Positions 56,038 through 64,000 of a stretch of 64,000 nt of DNA are shown one piece after another. The notes under the pieces are model-generated. The model did no database searches and was not told the origin of the DNA. It saw only the letters and a list, made by a program, of their open reading frames with translations. The position numbers and the translations under genes were made by a program. This DNA is from Neobacillus sp. SuZ13 (GTDB lineage Bacteria; Bacillota; Bacilli; Bacillales; Cytobacillaceae), in NCBI RefSeq assembly GCF_030123365.1, contig NZ_CP126107.1, positions 1,907,501 to 1,971,500 of the forward strand, written 5' to 3'. How positions within the stretch are numbered: position 1 is the stretch's first letter; each line of letters opens with the position of its first letter.

Positions 56038-57288
56038 ATGGATATTATCTCTGAGCTTTTACGAGAAATCCAATTACCGAAAATGGTCAAAGTACGGCAG
56101 AAATTTCATGCACCTCAACTCGCTGATGTAGCGGGTGAGGTGCAAAAAGCGATAGAAGAAGCAGGTGTCTTATCAAGAATAGCTGAAAAAGACAGTGTTG
56201 CTATTGCTGTAGGAAGCAGAGGGGTAGCCGATCTACCAATACTGGTAAGGGAAACAGTCGCTGCGGTTAAAAAAGCAGGCGGCAATCCATTTATCGTACC
56301 TGCAATGGGAAGCCATGGCGGTGCAACAGCAGAAGGGCAAATCGACGTGCTGCTTCAGCTGGGTGTAACAGAAGAAGTTGTTGGAGCGCCAATCAGGTCT
56401 TCAATGGAAGTAGTAAAACTGGATGAATTACCCAATGGACTCCCTGTATATATTGATAAGATTGCCTATGAATCGGACAAAATCATTGTTATTAATCGGA
56501 TAAAACCGCACACTGCATTCCGCGGTCCGGTTGAAAGCGGCCTTATGAAAATGATCACAATCGGTTTAGGTAAGCAAAAGGGAGCTGAAGCCGCTCATGC
56601 ATACAGCTTTAAGTATATGGCTGAACATGTACCTGAGATGGCGAAAATTTCCTTAGCAAAAGCTCCAATCATATTTGGGCTTGCGACCATTGAGAACGCC
56701 TACGATAAACCCGCGAAAATCGTCGCTGTACCGGTGGAGGACTTGGAGAAGATAGAGCCGGAACTGTTGACAGAAGCAAAATCATTAATGCCAAAGATAC
56801 ATTTCGATACGATGGACGTACTCATTGTTAATGAAATAGGAAAAGACATTTCCGGAGATGGAATGGATCCAAACATAACAGGAAACTTCGCCACCCCTTA
56901 TGCAACTGGGGGTCCAGACGTTAAACGGACTGTTGTCCTTGGACTGACTGAGAAAACTCACGGGAATGCAAACGGCATCGGTATGGCAGATATGACGACG
57001 AAAGCGGTTATGAATGAAATCGAATGGGAAAAAGGGTATGCCAATGCACTCACCAGCACCGTGACAGAGGTTATAAAGCTTCCGATGTGTTTAGATACGC
57101 AGGAATTGGCTGTTAAAGCTGCGATCAAAACGTGCAATGCCTTCGATTTAAATAAAGTAAGAGTCGTAAGAATAAAAAACACACTTGAAATCGGTGAAAT
57201 TTGGATTTCTGAAAGCATGATTGACGAGGCTGAAAAAAATAACAGTTTAGAGATTTTGTCAGAACCAGAAGACTTGGTATTAGATTAA
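56038..57288 (+). CDS. LarA-like (DUF2088) family protein
   Basis: This 416-residue protein carries a lactate racemase LarA-type N-terminal domain (DUF2088). The likely nickel-pincer site residues are His in PAMGSHGGATAEGQ, His in NRIKPHTAFRGPVES, Lys in GLMKMITIGLGKQKGAEAAH and the following His. LarA-like proteins racemise or epimerise 2-hydroxy acids (lactate, malate, gluconate C2) using the nickel-pincer nucleotide. No larBCE genes are in the window. The ATG at 56038 fits SD GGAGG (56024-56028). In this locus it may convert one sugar-acid epimer to another; inferred. Confidence 0.75.
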   Translation: MDIISELLREIQLPKMVKVRQKFHAPQLADVAGEVQKAIEEAGVLSRIAEKDSVAIAVGSRGVADLPILVRETVAAVKKAGGNPFIVPAMGSHGGATAEGQIDVLLQLGVTEEVVGAPIRSSMEVVKLDELPNGLPVYIDKIAYESDKIIVINRIKPHTAFRGPVESGLMKMITIGLGKQKGAEAAHAYSFKYMAEHVPEMAKISLAKAPIIFGLATIENAYDKPAKIVAVPVEDLEKIEPELLTEAKSLMPKIHFDTMDVLIVNEIGKDISGDGMDPNITGNFATPYATGGPDVKRTVVLGLTEKTHGNANGIGMADMTTKAVMNEIEWEKGYANALTSTVTEVIKLPMCLDTQELAVKAAIKTCNAFDLNKVRVVRIKNTLEIGEIWISESMIDEAEKNNSLEILSEPEDLVLD

Positions 57289-57356
57289 TAGACTGTTATC
57301 GTTCTCTATTCCTTTTTAGAGTATTCATTCCAATGTAGTGAAAAGGAGTGCTTAAA

Positions 57357-59561
57357 ATGACTAATCTATATCCCCACATTGATAACGATGTAAACCCTTA
57401 CCGCGATAACGTACAGGGAAAAGCAAATGAACCGATTACAGTGGCTGGGCTGTTGGATCGCTCAAAGCTGACGCTTGGCTCCACATATGAGGGCGGCAAG
57501 CCGGACTGGACTCTGGAAGAAATTTACTTGAGGCTAGAACGGAATGCACCGCGTATTGCGATTATCGGCGGTTCGTCGGATCACCCGGCGCACATTATGG
57601 ATTACCAAACGTCCGCACGGGCAGCAATCCGCATCTGGCAAAACGGCGGTGTGCCGTTTCACTTCTCGACACCGGTTATGTGTGATGGTACTGCGCAAAG
57701 CAATCAAGGGATGAGTTACTCACTCCAAAGTCGGAACGCGGTTGCACAAATGGTTGTCAATCAGCTTGAAGCACACAGTTATCATGGCGCTTTCGTTATT
57801 CAAGGGTGTGATAAGCAGCCGCTTGGTGTTGTAAGCGCGCTCGCGCATGTCGATCGCGTACGCCGCAGCCGCGGTGAAGCACCCTTTTTCGCGACATTCG
57901 CACCGGCTCACGTATTAGAAGGTGGCTCGATTCCAGATGACGTCATTGAAGAATTGGAAACGCTGGCGAAAAAAGCAGAAAGTGAAGGGGCAACAGATGT
58001 TGCCGTTGATTTACGCGATACGATGGCGTACATACTGCAATGTTCATCGAATACCGCATTCCAGGGTGTATTCGAACGGGCATACGAGCGGGGTATTTTG
58101 ACGAAAGAACAGCACAAATATTTTGAAATGCGGCTCGCTGTTGCAACATGTGACGGGCAGGGAGGCGTGTGTGCCTTTAACGGAACGGGCAATAGTTCAC
58201 GCCATTTAGTCGCGGGCATGGGGCTCGTTCATCCAGCAGTCGAGTTATTAACAGATCCACCATCACAGCGCCAGATTAACGCGGTGCTTGACAGCTTTGC
58301 GGGAATGATAAACGACGAGCGTTACGGCGTGGCCAACATTGTCGCGACGAATATTAAAAATGCAATTCGCATTCACAGCGCGTCCGGCGGATCGACAAAC
58401 TTAATGATGCATATCGTCGCCGGCATGCTCTATGCAGGATACAAATTCAGCTTATGGGATCTTGACCGCATTCACCATTCGCATCCGATTCCTGATTTAT
58501 TTGATTACAGCTTGACAGAAGGACGAGATATTTATTCGCTTGCGATGCAGTGTTGCAGCGGCACAAGCCGTGGAATGGAAACGCTCTTTTATGAACTCGT
58601 TGAAAATGGAGTTCCAATGGACCAGGATGCGCCGACTGTCGCGGCAAAAACGTGGAAAGAACGTCTGGCGATTACACGCAGCTTGCAGGCGGTGAATGTA
58701 AAAGAAAATAAAGTCATTTTATCCACTCCACGCCGTGGATTCAGTGGTGTGGATGTCTTAAAAGGAAATTTCTTTGAAAGTGCTGTTGTGAAAATTAGTG
58801 GCATGCCGACACCACAGCTTGATCAGTTTGATGACAAGCTTGCATTCGCTCTTTATTACGAAAATGAAGATGATGCGAATAGAGGCCTGCTTGATTCTAA
58901 TTTGCTTGCAAAAATAAGAGAGCAAAAGCTATTTACGCATGACCGTTTGATTTCAACATTGAAATACAATAACGAACAAGAATGGCTGCGTCTTCAAGAT
59001 AAATCATATGATGAATTGTTTGATGCGATGGCAGAAGAAGGCAATTTGAAAATTGCTGTCATTATCGCAGGTCAGGGACCAGTAGCATTCGGTATGCCAG
59101 AAATGTTTACACCAATGCAGCACATTAATGCGAGCCGTGTCATGAAAAAACTGGCGACAATCATCAGTGACGGGCGCTACTCTGGAGTGACGTATGGTGC
59201 AGCAATTGGTCATATGACTCCAGAAGCTTACGAAGATGGCGGCATCGGCTACTTGAAAACAGGAGATATCCTGCATCTTCAGCTTCGTGGTCGCCGTATT
59301 GATTTTGTTGATCCAATACAGCTTTTAGATGGTGAAGTCGTACACGATTTTACAGAAGGATTGAAAGAAGAGAGACAATTACTAGTAACAGAGCGAAAGC
59401 AGCGAATGAAAGTTCGCCAAAAAATGGTCGCAGCCAGCAATCGGATGTATGGACATACAGATGCAGCAAATGGGGTTGTCCCAATCGCAGTCGTTGAAGA
59501 TGCGGTACTTGATTATGAGCAGGATATATTGCTTCAGGAAACAACCACAGTTATAAAGTAA
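57357..59561 (+). CDS. YjhG/YagF-type sugar-acid dehydratase (IlvD/Edd superfamily)
   Basis: This 734-residue Fe-S dehydratase has cluster cysteines in TPVMCDGTAQSNQGMSYSL, FVIQGCDKQPLGVVSALAH and AMQCCSGTSRGMETLF. Other landmarks are RIAIIGGSSDHPAHIMDY, VATCDGQGGVCAFNGTGNSSRHLVA and IISDGRYSGVTYGAAIGHMTPEAYEDGGIG. The match is to the YjhG/YagF group, whose known members dehydrate D-xylonate; it is longer than the E. coli proteins. The product would be a 2-keto-3-deoxy acid. The base composition looks GC-richer than the core genes. Substrate not proven. Confidence 0.85.
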   Translation: MTNLYPHIDNDVNPYRDNVQGKANEPITVAGLLDRSKLTLGSTYEGGKPDWTLEEIYLRLERNAPRIAIIGGSSDHPAHIMDYQTSARAAIRIWQNGGVPFHFSTPVMCDGTAQSNQGMSYSLQSRNAVAQMVVNQLEAHSYHGAFVIQGCDKQPLGVVSALAHVDRVRRSRGEAPFFATFAPAHVLEGGSIPDDVIEELETLAKKAESEGATDVAVDLRDTMAYILQCSSNTAFQGVFERAYERGILTKEQHKYFEMRLAVATCDGQGGVCAFNGTGNSSRHLVAGMGLVHPAVELLTDPPSQRQINAVLDSFAGMINDERYGVANIVATNIKNAIRIHSASGGSTNLMMHIVAGMLYAGYKFSLWDLDRIHHSHPIPDLFDYSLTEGRDIYSLAMQCCSGTSRGMETLFYELVENGVPMDQDAPTVAAKTWKERLAITRSLQAVNVKENKVILSTPRRGFSGVDVLKGNFFESAVVKISGMPTPQLDQFDDKLAFALYYENEDDANRGLLDSNLLAKIREQKLFTHDRLISTLKYNNEQEWLRLQDKSYDELFDAMAEEGNLKIAVIIAGQGPVAFGMPEMFTPMQHINASRVMKKLATIISDGRYSGVTYGAAIGHMTPEAYEDGGIGYLKTGDILHLQLRGRRIDFVDPIQLLDGEVVHDFTEGLKEERQLLVTERKQRMKVRQKMVAASNRMYGHTDAANGVVPIAVVEDAVLDYEQDILLQETTTVIK

Positions 59562-59622
59562 GACATCCCTCGTCATACATCTGGTAAAATGAAGACAGCA
59601 GAAGAAAGAGGAGTGAGGAACA

Positions 59623-60390
59623 ATGCCTATAATCCAATCGGTGGACCGTGCATTGAAAATATTGGATTTATTTGACGAGCGTGAGCGGGAATTAACAATC
59701 ACAGAGATTAGCAAACGAATGAATTTGCATAAAAGTACCGTTCATTCGCTTTTAAAAACCTTAGAGTTGCATCACTATATTTCACAAAATGAAGAAAATG
59801 GAAAATACTTGCTCGGTTTAAAGCTAATTGAGCGAGGAAACATGGTGGTGAGCAATCTCGATTTGCGCAATATCGCAAGAAAACATCTTGAATGGCTTTC
59901 AGAGACCACTAACTTAACGATTCACCTCGTTATATTAGACGGGCAGGAAGGCGTATATCTCGATAAAGTGGAAGGTAGCGGAGTAACAGTTGTGTATTCT
60001 CGTATCGGCCGGCGTGTCCCGATTCATACGAGTGCAGTTGGCAAATCACTTGTCGCAACAAAAACGGACAGTGAACTCGATTTGCTTTTAGACGGCTATA
60101 TGTATACGAGACATACTGAAAAATCAATTGGTTCTAAAGAGGAATTTTTAGCGGAAATCGAGAGAGCACGTATTGCCGGTTATTCAATTGATAATGAAGA
60201 AAACGAACCAGGCATTGTCTGCCTGGCTGTCCCGATAAAAGATTATTCAGGAAAAGTAATCGCTGCTGTCAGCGTATCGATCCCTGCAGCGAAGGTAAAT
60301 GATGAAACGCAAAATTATTATATACGTATTTTAAAAGAATGCAGCAGTAAAATTTCGCATGAGCTTGGATATGAATATCAAAAAATATAA
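59623..60390 (+). CDS. IclR-family transcriptional regulator
   Basis: This 255-residue regulator has an N-terminal winged helix (IQSVDRALKILDLFDERERELTITEISKRMNLHKSTVHSLLKTLELHHYI) and the effector domain with LNLTIHLVILDGQEGVYLDKVEG-type strand, RRVPIHTSAVGKSLVA and GYSIDNEENEPGIVCLAVPI. It is embedded in the sugar-acid operon, so it most likely controls it in response to a pathway intermediate. SD AAGAGGAGTG. Candidate operators are the 17-bp palindromes near 51.7-51.9 kb. Confidence 0.9.
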   Translation: MPIIQSVDRALKILDLFDERERELTITEISKRMNLHKSTVHSLLKTLELHHYISQNEENGKYLLGLKLIERGNMVVSNLDLRNIARKHLEWLSETTNLTIHLVILDGQEGVYLDKVEGSGVTVVYSRIGRRVPIHTSAVGKSLVATKTDSELDLLLDGYMYTRHTEKSIGSKEEFLAEIERARIAGYSIDNEENEPGIVCLAVPIKDYSGKVIAAVSVSIPAAKVNDETQNYYIRILKECSSKISHELGYEYQKI

Positions 60391-60426
60391 AACATGACGA
60401 CTTGTCATTTAGGAGGAAGATTGCAA

Positions 60427-61317
60427 ATGAGAATTATTCGATATGTAAAAGAAAATGAGAAACAACTTGCTGCCGTAACAAACGAAAACAATGTAGTGGA
60501 CCTTCCATTTACAGATTTCATGTCATTGATTGAAATAGCACGCGAGCAAAACAAAACAGCATTTGACATTGTAAAACAAATAGCAGCTGATGGAGAAAAA
60601 CAGCCCTTGGAAGGTCTCAATTTAACAACGCCGATCGACGCGCCGGAAGTATGGGCATCTGGGGTGACGTATAAAAAAAGCAAGGAAGCACGCAACTATG
60701 AAGCGACAGAAGGAAAGCTTGACCGCGAAACGTTCTATGACAAAGTGTATGAAGCAGTGCGCCCCGAGATTTTCTTTAAATCGACTGCAGCAAGAACCGT
60801 GGGACCGAATGATCCAGTTTACTTACGCTCAGATTCCAACTGGCAAATTCCTGAGCCGGAGCTTGGTCTTGTCATCGATAAAGAAGGGACAGTACTCGGC
60901 TACATTGCAGGAAATGACATGAGTTGCCGGGACATTGAAGGTGAAAATCCACTTTACCTGCCACAGGCAAAAGTATGGAAAAACTCATGCTCCATCGGAC
61001 CAGCTATTTTATTAAAAGAGGCTGTTTCAGATCCATATGAGTTTAAAATTATGTGTCGTATATATCGAAACGAAGAAAAGGTATTTGACGGCGAAGCGCA
61101 AGTCAATCAGCTGAAACGCACATTGGATGAACTTGTCCACTACTTAGTCCTGGACAATGATATTTTTGACGGTACCGTACTTTTGACAGGCACGTGCGTT
61201 GTGCCGCCAAATGAATTTACATTAAACGATAACGATCGCATTGAAATTGAAATTCCTGGCATTGGCATTTTAAATAACCCGGTTGTCCTAAGCAAGAAAG
61301 TAGTACAAGCAATTTAA
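60427..61317 (+). CDS. Fumarylacetoacetate hydrolase-family protein (2-keto-3-deoxy-acid dehydratase type)
   Basis: This 296-residue protein has a FAH fold with metal-binding Glu/Asp in WQIPEPELGLVIDKEGTVLGYIAGNDMSCRDIEGENPLYLPQAK and DGTVLLTGTCVVPPNEFTLNDNDRIEIEI. FAH-type 2-keto-3-deoxy-D-arabinonate dehydratases convert the dehydratase product to 2-oxoglutarate semialdehyde, which fits the aldehyde dehydrogenase two genes on. Other FAH functions (hydrolase, decarboxylase) are possible. The ATG at 60427 has SD AGGAGG (60411-60416). Confidence 0.82.
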   Translation: MRIIRYVKENEKQLAAVTNENNVVDLPFTDFMSLIEIAREQNKTAFDIVKQIAADGEKQPLEGLNLTTPIDAPEVWASGVTYKKSKEARNYEATEGKLDRETFYDKVYEAVRPEIFFKSTAARTVGPNDPVYLRSDSNWQIPEPELGLVIDKEGTVLGYIAGNDMSCRDIEGENPLYLPQAKVWKNSCSIGPAILLKEAVSDPYEFKIMCRIYRNEEKVFDGEAQVNQLKRTLDELVHYLVLDNDIFDGTVLLTGTCVVPPNEFTLNDNDRIEIEIPGIGILNNPVVLSKKVVQAI

Positions 61318-61328
61318 GGGGTGGCGAA

Positions 61329-61628
61329 ATGAGCGAATACAAAACACTGTACTTAAGCGAAAAAGATAGTGTAGCTGTGGCTTTATCGGACATACCTGAA
61401 CACGCTTCTGTCATCGTGAAAGGAGAAACACACGACATTCCGGTGACCATCCTTGAACCGATTCGCTTTGGCCATAAGTTCGCAGTCAAAGCAATCGAGC
61501 AAGGGGCTGACATTATTAAATACGGAGAAGTGATTGGTGCGGCAGTCATCACGATTCCAGCAGGTGCACATGTTCATGTACACAACTTAGAAGGTAAAAG
61601 AGGGAGAGGTGACAAAAATGCTGAATGA
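61329..61628 (+). CDS. SAF-domain small subunit of a UxaA-family dehydratase
   Basis: This 99-residue protein is a single SAF domain: VAVALSDIPEHASVIVKGET, then RFGHKFAVKAIEQGADIIKYGEVIGAAVITIPAGAHVHVHNLEGKRG, the N-terminal module of altronate and galactarate dehydratases. Here it is a separate gene overlapping the large subunit gene by 11 bases. The same split occurs in (2R)-sulfolactate sulfo-lyase (SuyA/SuyB) and in archaeal dehydratases, so the substrate cannot be fixed by domain structure. Confidence 0.85.
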   Translation: MSEYKTLYLSEKDSVAVALSDIPEHASVIVKGETHDIPVTILEPIRFGHKFAVKAIEQGADIIKYGEVIGAAVITIPAGAHVHVHNLEGKRGRGDKNAE

Positions 61629-62790
61629 AAAAATGCAGTTTTGGGGCTATCGCCGTCCAGATGGGCGCGTAGGTGTCCGGAATCATGTACTGATTTTGCC
61701 TACGATTACATGCGCGACGCAAACAGCCCAGCGCGTAACAGAGCTTGTCAGCGGAACGGTCACATTTATTCACCAGCATGGCTGTGCACAAGTTGGCACT
61801 GATTATGATCAAACGGCCAGAACTTATGCGGGAATGGGTATGAATCCCAATGTATACGGTGTTATCGTTCTAGGTCTTGGCTGTGAAACGCATCAGGCGC
61901 ACCGTATTGGAGATGAGATTGCCAAATGTGGCAAACCGGTCGAAACGGTGTCAATTCAAGATCATGGCGGCACGCTTCAAACCATTGCGGAAGTAGCGAA
62001 AATTGCGGTCAAAATGGTGCAGGATGCCTCGATGGTGCAGCGTGAATTATGTGATTTTAGTGAGTTGATTGTCGGTACAGAATGCGGTGGGTCGGATGCA
62101 TGTTCCGGCTTATCAGCGAACCCGGCAGTCGGACGCACGAGCGATATGATTGTCCAGCAGGGAGGAACCGCTATTTTAGCGGAAACGACTGAACTCATCG
62201 GTGCGGAACACTTGCTCGCCAATCGTGCAGCAAACGATCAGGTTGCGAAAAAAGCTTATGCAGTTATTAAAATGATGGAAAACCGCTCAATTCAAATGGG
62301 CGTCGACATCCGCACTGGCAATCCGAGTCCCGGCAACATAGAGGGAGGTCTCAGCTCGCTCGAAGAAAAATCACTTGGAGCCTCGACAAAATCAGGTACA
62401 ACCCGGCTGGAAGAAGTTATAGACTATGCACAGGTGCCGACGAAAAAAGGGCTCGTGTGGATGGATACACCAGGTCACGATATTGAGCAATTGACGGGTA
62501 TGGTCGCAGGCGGTGCCCAAGTCGTTCTCTTTACGAGTGGACGCGGCACACCGACGGGGTCACCAATTGCCCCTGTTATTAAAATTTCAACGAATACGCC
62601 AATGTTTGAGCGGATGAATGAAAATATGGATTTAGATGCAGGTACGATTGTCGATGGAATAGAAACCGTTGATGACGTCGGCCAGCGAATCATGAATGAA
62701 ATTCAACACGTTTCAAACGGCAAACTCACAAAAGCAGAAATTTTAAAGCAGCATGACTTTGGGATCTGGAGAATTGGACCAACATTTTAA
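61618..62790 (+). CDS. UxaA-family large subunit (altronate/galactarate dehydratase-like)
   Basis: This protein of about 390 residues has [83 protein letters not shown] and [43 protein letters not shown]. These are the metal-binding and active-site motifs of D-altronate/galactarate hydrolyases (GarD C-terminal part). With the SAF subunit it forms a complete lyase. The YjhG-type enzyme in the same locus suggests a second sugar acid is dehydrated too. A sulfolactate lyase (SuyB) has the same layout and is an alternative. Start ATG 61618; a GTG at 61609 is possible. Confidence 0.82.
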   Translation: MLNEKMQFWGYRRPDGRVGVRNHVLILPTITCATQTAQRVTELVSGTVTFIHQHGCAQVGTDYDQTARTYAGMGMNPNVYGVIVLGLGCETHQAHRIGDEIAKCGKPVETVSIQDHGGTLQTIAEVAKIAVKMVQDASMVQRELCDFSELIVGTECGGSDACSGLSANPAVGRTSDMIVQQGGTAILAETTELIGAEHLLANRAANDQVAKKAYAVIKMMENRSIQMGVDIRTGNPSPGNIEGGLSSLEEKSLGASTKSGTTRLEEVIDYAQVPTKKGLVWMDTPGHDIEQLTGMVAGGAQVVLFTSGRGTPTGSPIAPVIKISTNTPMFERMNENMDLDAGTIVDGIETVDDVGQRIMNEIQHVSNGKLTKAEILKQHDFGIWRIGPTF

Positions 62791-62813
62791 TTAAAAAGGA
62801 GCTAAAAAAATTT

Positions 62814-64000
62814 ATGTCAACGACATTTGCAACGAAAACATATAAAAACTTTATTAACAATGAATGGGTGGACGCTTCTTTCGAGAAGACGATCGCAAGC
62901 ATTAATCCAGCGGACAAAGAACCGGTTGGCTACGTGCAAAGCTCAACGGAAGATGATTTAAACAAAGCAGTAGAAGCAGCGCACAGTGCCAAAAAATCAT
63001 GGCGTAAGCTCGGTCAATCAGCGCGTGGTCAAATTCTTTTCAAGGCAGCAAATATTATTGAAGAAAACCTTGATGAAATTGCTGAAACAATGACGCGCGA
63101 AATGGGTAAAACGCTTCCAGAGGCAAAAGGCGAAACAGCACGCGGTATCGCGATTCTTCGTTACTATGCAGGAGAAGGGATGCGTAAAGACGGTGATGTT
63201 ATTCCATCATCGGATAAAGATGCGCTTATGTTTACGAAACGGACACCACTTGGAGTTGTTGGCGTGATCACACCGTGGAATTTTCCCGTTGCGATTCCAA
63301 TTTGGAAAATGGCTCCGGCACTCGTATACGGCAATACAGTTGTTTGGAAGCCTGCTACTGAAGGAGCCGTTACAGCAGCGAAAGTAGCGGAATGCTTTGC
63401 AAAAGCCGGGTTCCCAGCAGGTGTTTTAAACTTCATCACTGGTTCCGGATCCGTGATTGGTCAGGGACTTATTGATCACCCGCTTTTAAATGCCATTACT
63501 TTTACTGGTTCTGAAAATGTCGGCCAGGGTGTGGCGAAATCAGCCTCTGCACGTGGCATTAAATATCAGCTTGAAATGGGCGGCAAAAACCCGGTTATCG
63601 TCACGAAAGAGGCGAATATCGATCAAGCGGTGGAAGCGGTCATCAGCGGCGGATTCCGTTCTTCCGGCCAAAAATGCACTGCCTCAAGCCGCGTTATCGT
63701 CGAATCATCGATCTATGACGAATTTAAACAAAAGCTTGTTGAAGCAGCGAAAAAAATTACTGTCGGCAACGGGTTGCAAGAAGGTATCTGGATGGGTCCT
63801 TGTGCAAGCGAAAGCCAGTTTAATACTGTTATAGAATACATTGAGAAAGGAAAACAAGAAGGCGCAAAACTCGTACACGGTGGTGAGGTGTTAATAGGCG
63901 GCGAATACAATAATGGCTTTTTCGTCACACCTGCGGTTTTTGAAGATGTGACAACGGATATGGCAATTGCTCAGGAAGAAATTTTCGGTCCAGTCATTGC
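62814..64000 (+). CDS. Aldehyde dehydrogenase, probably 2-oxoglutarate semialdehyde dehydrogenase (C-terminus cut)
   Basis: The frame from ATG 62814 (SD AAAAAGGAG) runs off the right edge after 395 codons. ALDH landmarks: [66 protein letters not shown], the catalytic Glu in [13 protein letters not shown], the nucleophile Cys in [17 protein letters not shown] and QEEIFGPVI near the edge. It resembles YcbD/GucD-type enzymes of sugar-acid pathways. It would oxidise 2-oxoglutarate semialdehyde to 2-oxoglutarate, closing a Weimberg-like route. It is the last gene visible; more of the operon may lie beyond. Confidence 0.85.
   Translation, partial: MSTTFATKTYKNFINNEWVDASFEKTIASINPADKEPVGYVQSSTEDDLNKAVEAAHSAKKSWRKLGQSARGQILFKAANIIEENLDEIAETMTREMGKTLPEAKGETARGIAILRYYAGEGMRKDGDVIPSSDKDALMFTKRTPLGVVGVITPWNFPVAIPIWKMAPALVYGNTVVWKPATEGAVTAAKVAECFAKAGFPAGVLNFITGSGSVIGQGLIDHPLLNAITFTGSENVGQGVAKSASARGIKYQLEMGGKNPVIVTKEANIDQAVEAVISGGFRSSGQKCTASSRVIVESSIYDEFKQKLVEAAKKITVGNGLQEGIWMGPCASESQFNTVIEYIEKGKQEGAKLVHGGEVLIGGEYNNGFFVTPAVFEDVTTDMAIAQEEIFGPVI

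Overview
The window reads as chromosome from an endospore-forming, low-GC Bacillaceae species (Bacillus/Neobacillus type). The evidence is the gene order mutS-mutL-mreBH-miaA-hfq-spoVK-hflX-ynbB-glnR-glnA-lexA-yneA-yneB-ynzC-tkt-sirA-yneF-ccdA-ccdC-yneK, which follows the Bacillus subtilis order closely, plus Bacillus-type SD sequences, sigma-A promoters, LexA boxes and GlnR boxes. The sporulation-linked genes spoVK, sirA and a small Spo0E-like phosphatase point the same way.

Region 1 (1-9.05 kb) is a sulfur-compound scavenging locus: a TcyLMN-type amino-acid ABC importer, a GNAT N-acetyltransferase, an M20 deacylase, an FMN reductase, a MetQ-MetN-MetI-MetQ importer with two different lipoproteins, and a YtnJ/YxeK/NtaA-type flavin monooxygenase. 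By analogy with the B. subtilis ytm and yxe operons it would import S-substituted cysteine or methionine derivatives, N-acetylate them, cleave the C-S bond oxidatively and deacylate the product.

Region 2 (9.05-14.1 kb) is accessory. It has a frameshifted DUF2255 relic, a TetR repressor with a perfect inverted repeat upstream, and a tail of CMD-domain protein, aldo/keto reductase, MFS exporter (probably with a damaged start codon) and cupin.

Region 3 (14.12-19.07 kb) is a small island bounded by a partial copy of the 3' end of a tRNA-Arg(CCT) gene on the left and the intact gene on the right. It carries a secreted two-domain DUF4822 protein, a sensor kinase/response regulator pair, a nucleoside/guanine deaminase and an ankyrin lipoprotein. 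No integrase remains.

Region 4 (19.2-48.0 kb) is the conserved core: mismatch repair, shape control, tRNA modification, RNA chaperone, nitrogen control with a two-box GlnR operator, SOS control with three LexA-like boxes, transketolase, sporulation replication control, a heterodimeric ABC exporter and cytochrome c maturation. Two intergenic arrays of a 52-bp repeat (34.5-35.0 kb and 47.4-47.55 kb) share exactly the same internal architecture but differ in sequence. They are the most unusual non-coding structure in the window.

Region 5 (48.3-64 kb) starts with a selenocysteine tRNA gene, followed by a dead tyrosine integrase and an IS110 relic. Then comes a sugar-acid catabolic locus: an enolase-superfamily dehydratase (minus strand), a TRAP transporter with two different binding proteins, a LarA-like (DUF2088) protein, a YjhG/YagF-type dehydratase, an IclR regulator, an FAH-family protein, a two-subunit UxaA/SAF dehydratase and an aldehyde dehydrogenase cut by the window end. 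The parts fit a Weimberg-like oxidative route (aldonate or aldarate to 2-keto-3-deoxy acid to 2-oxoglutarate semialdehyde to 2-oxoglutarate), but the combination is not one I recognise and the substrate cannot be named from sequence. cre-like sites and a repeated 17-bp palindrome suggest CcpA and IclR control.
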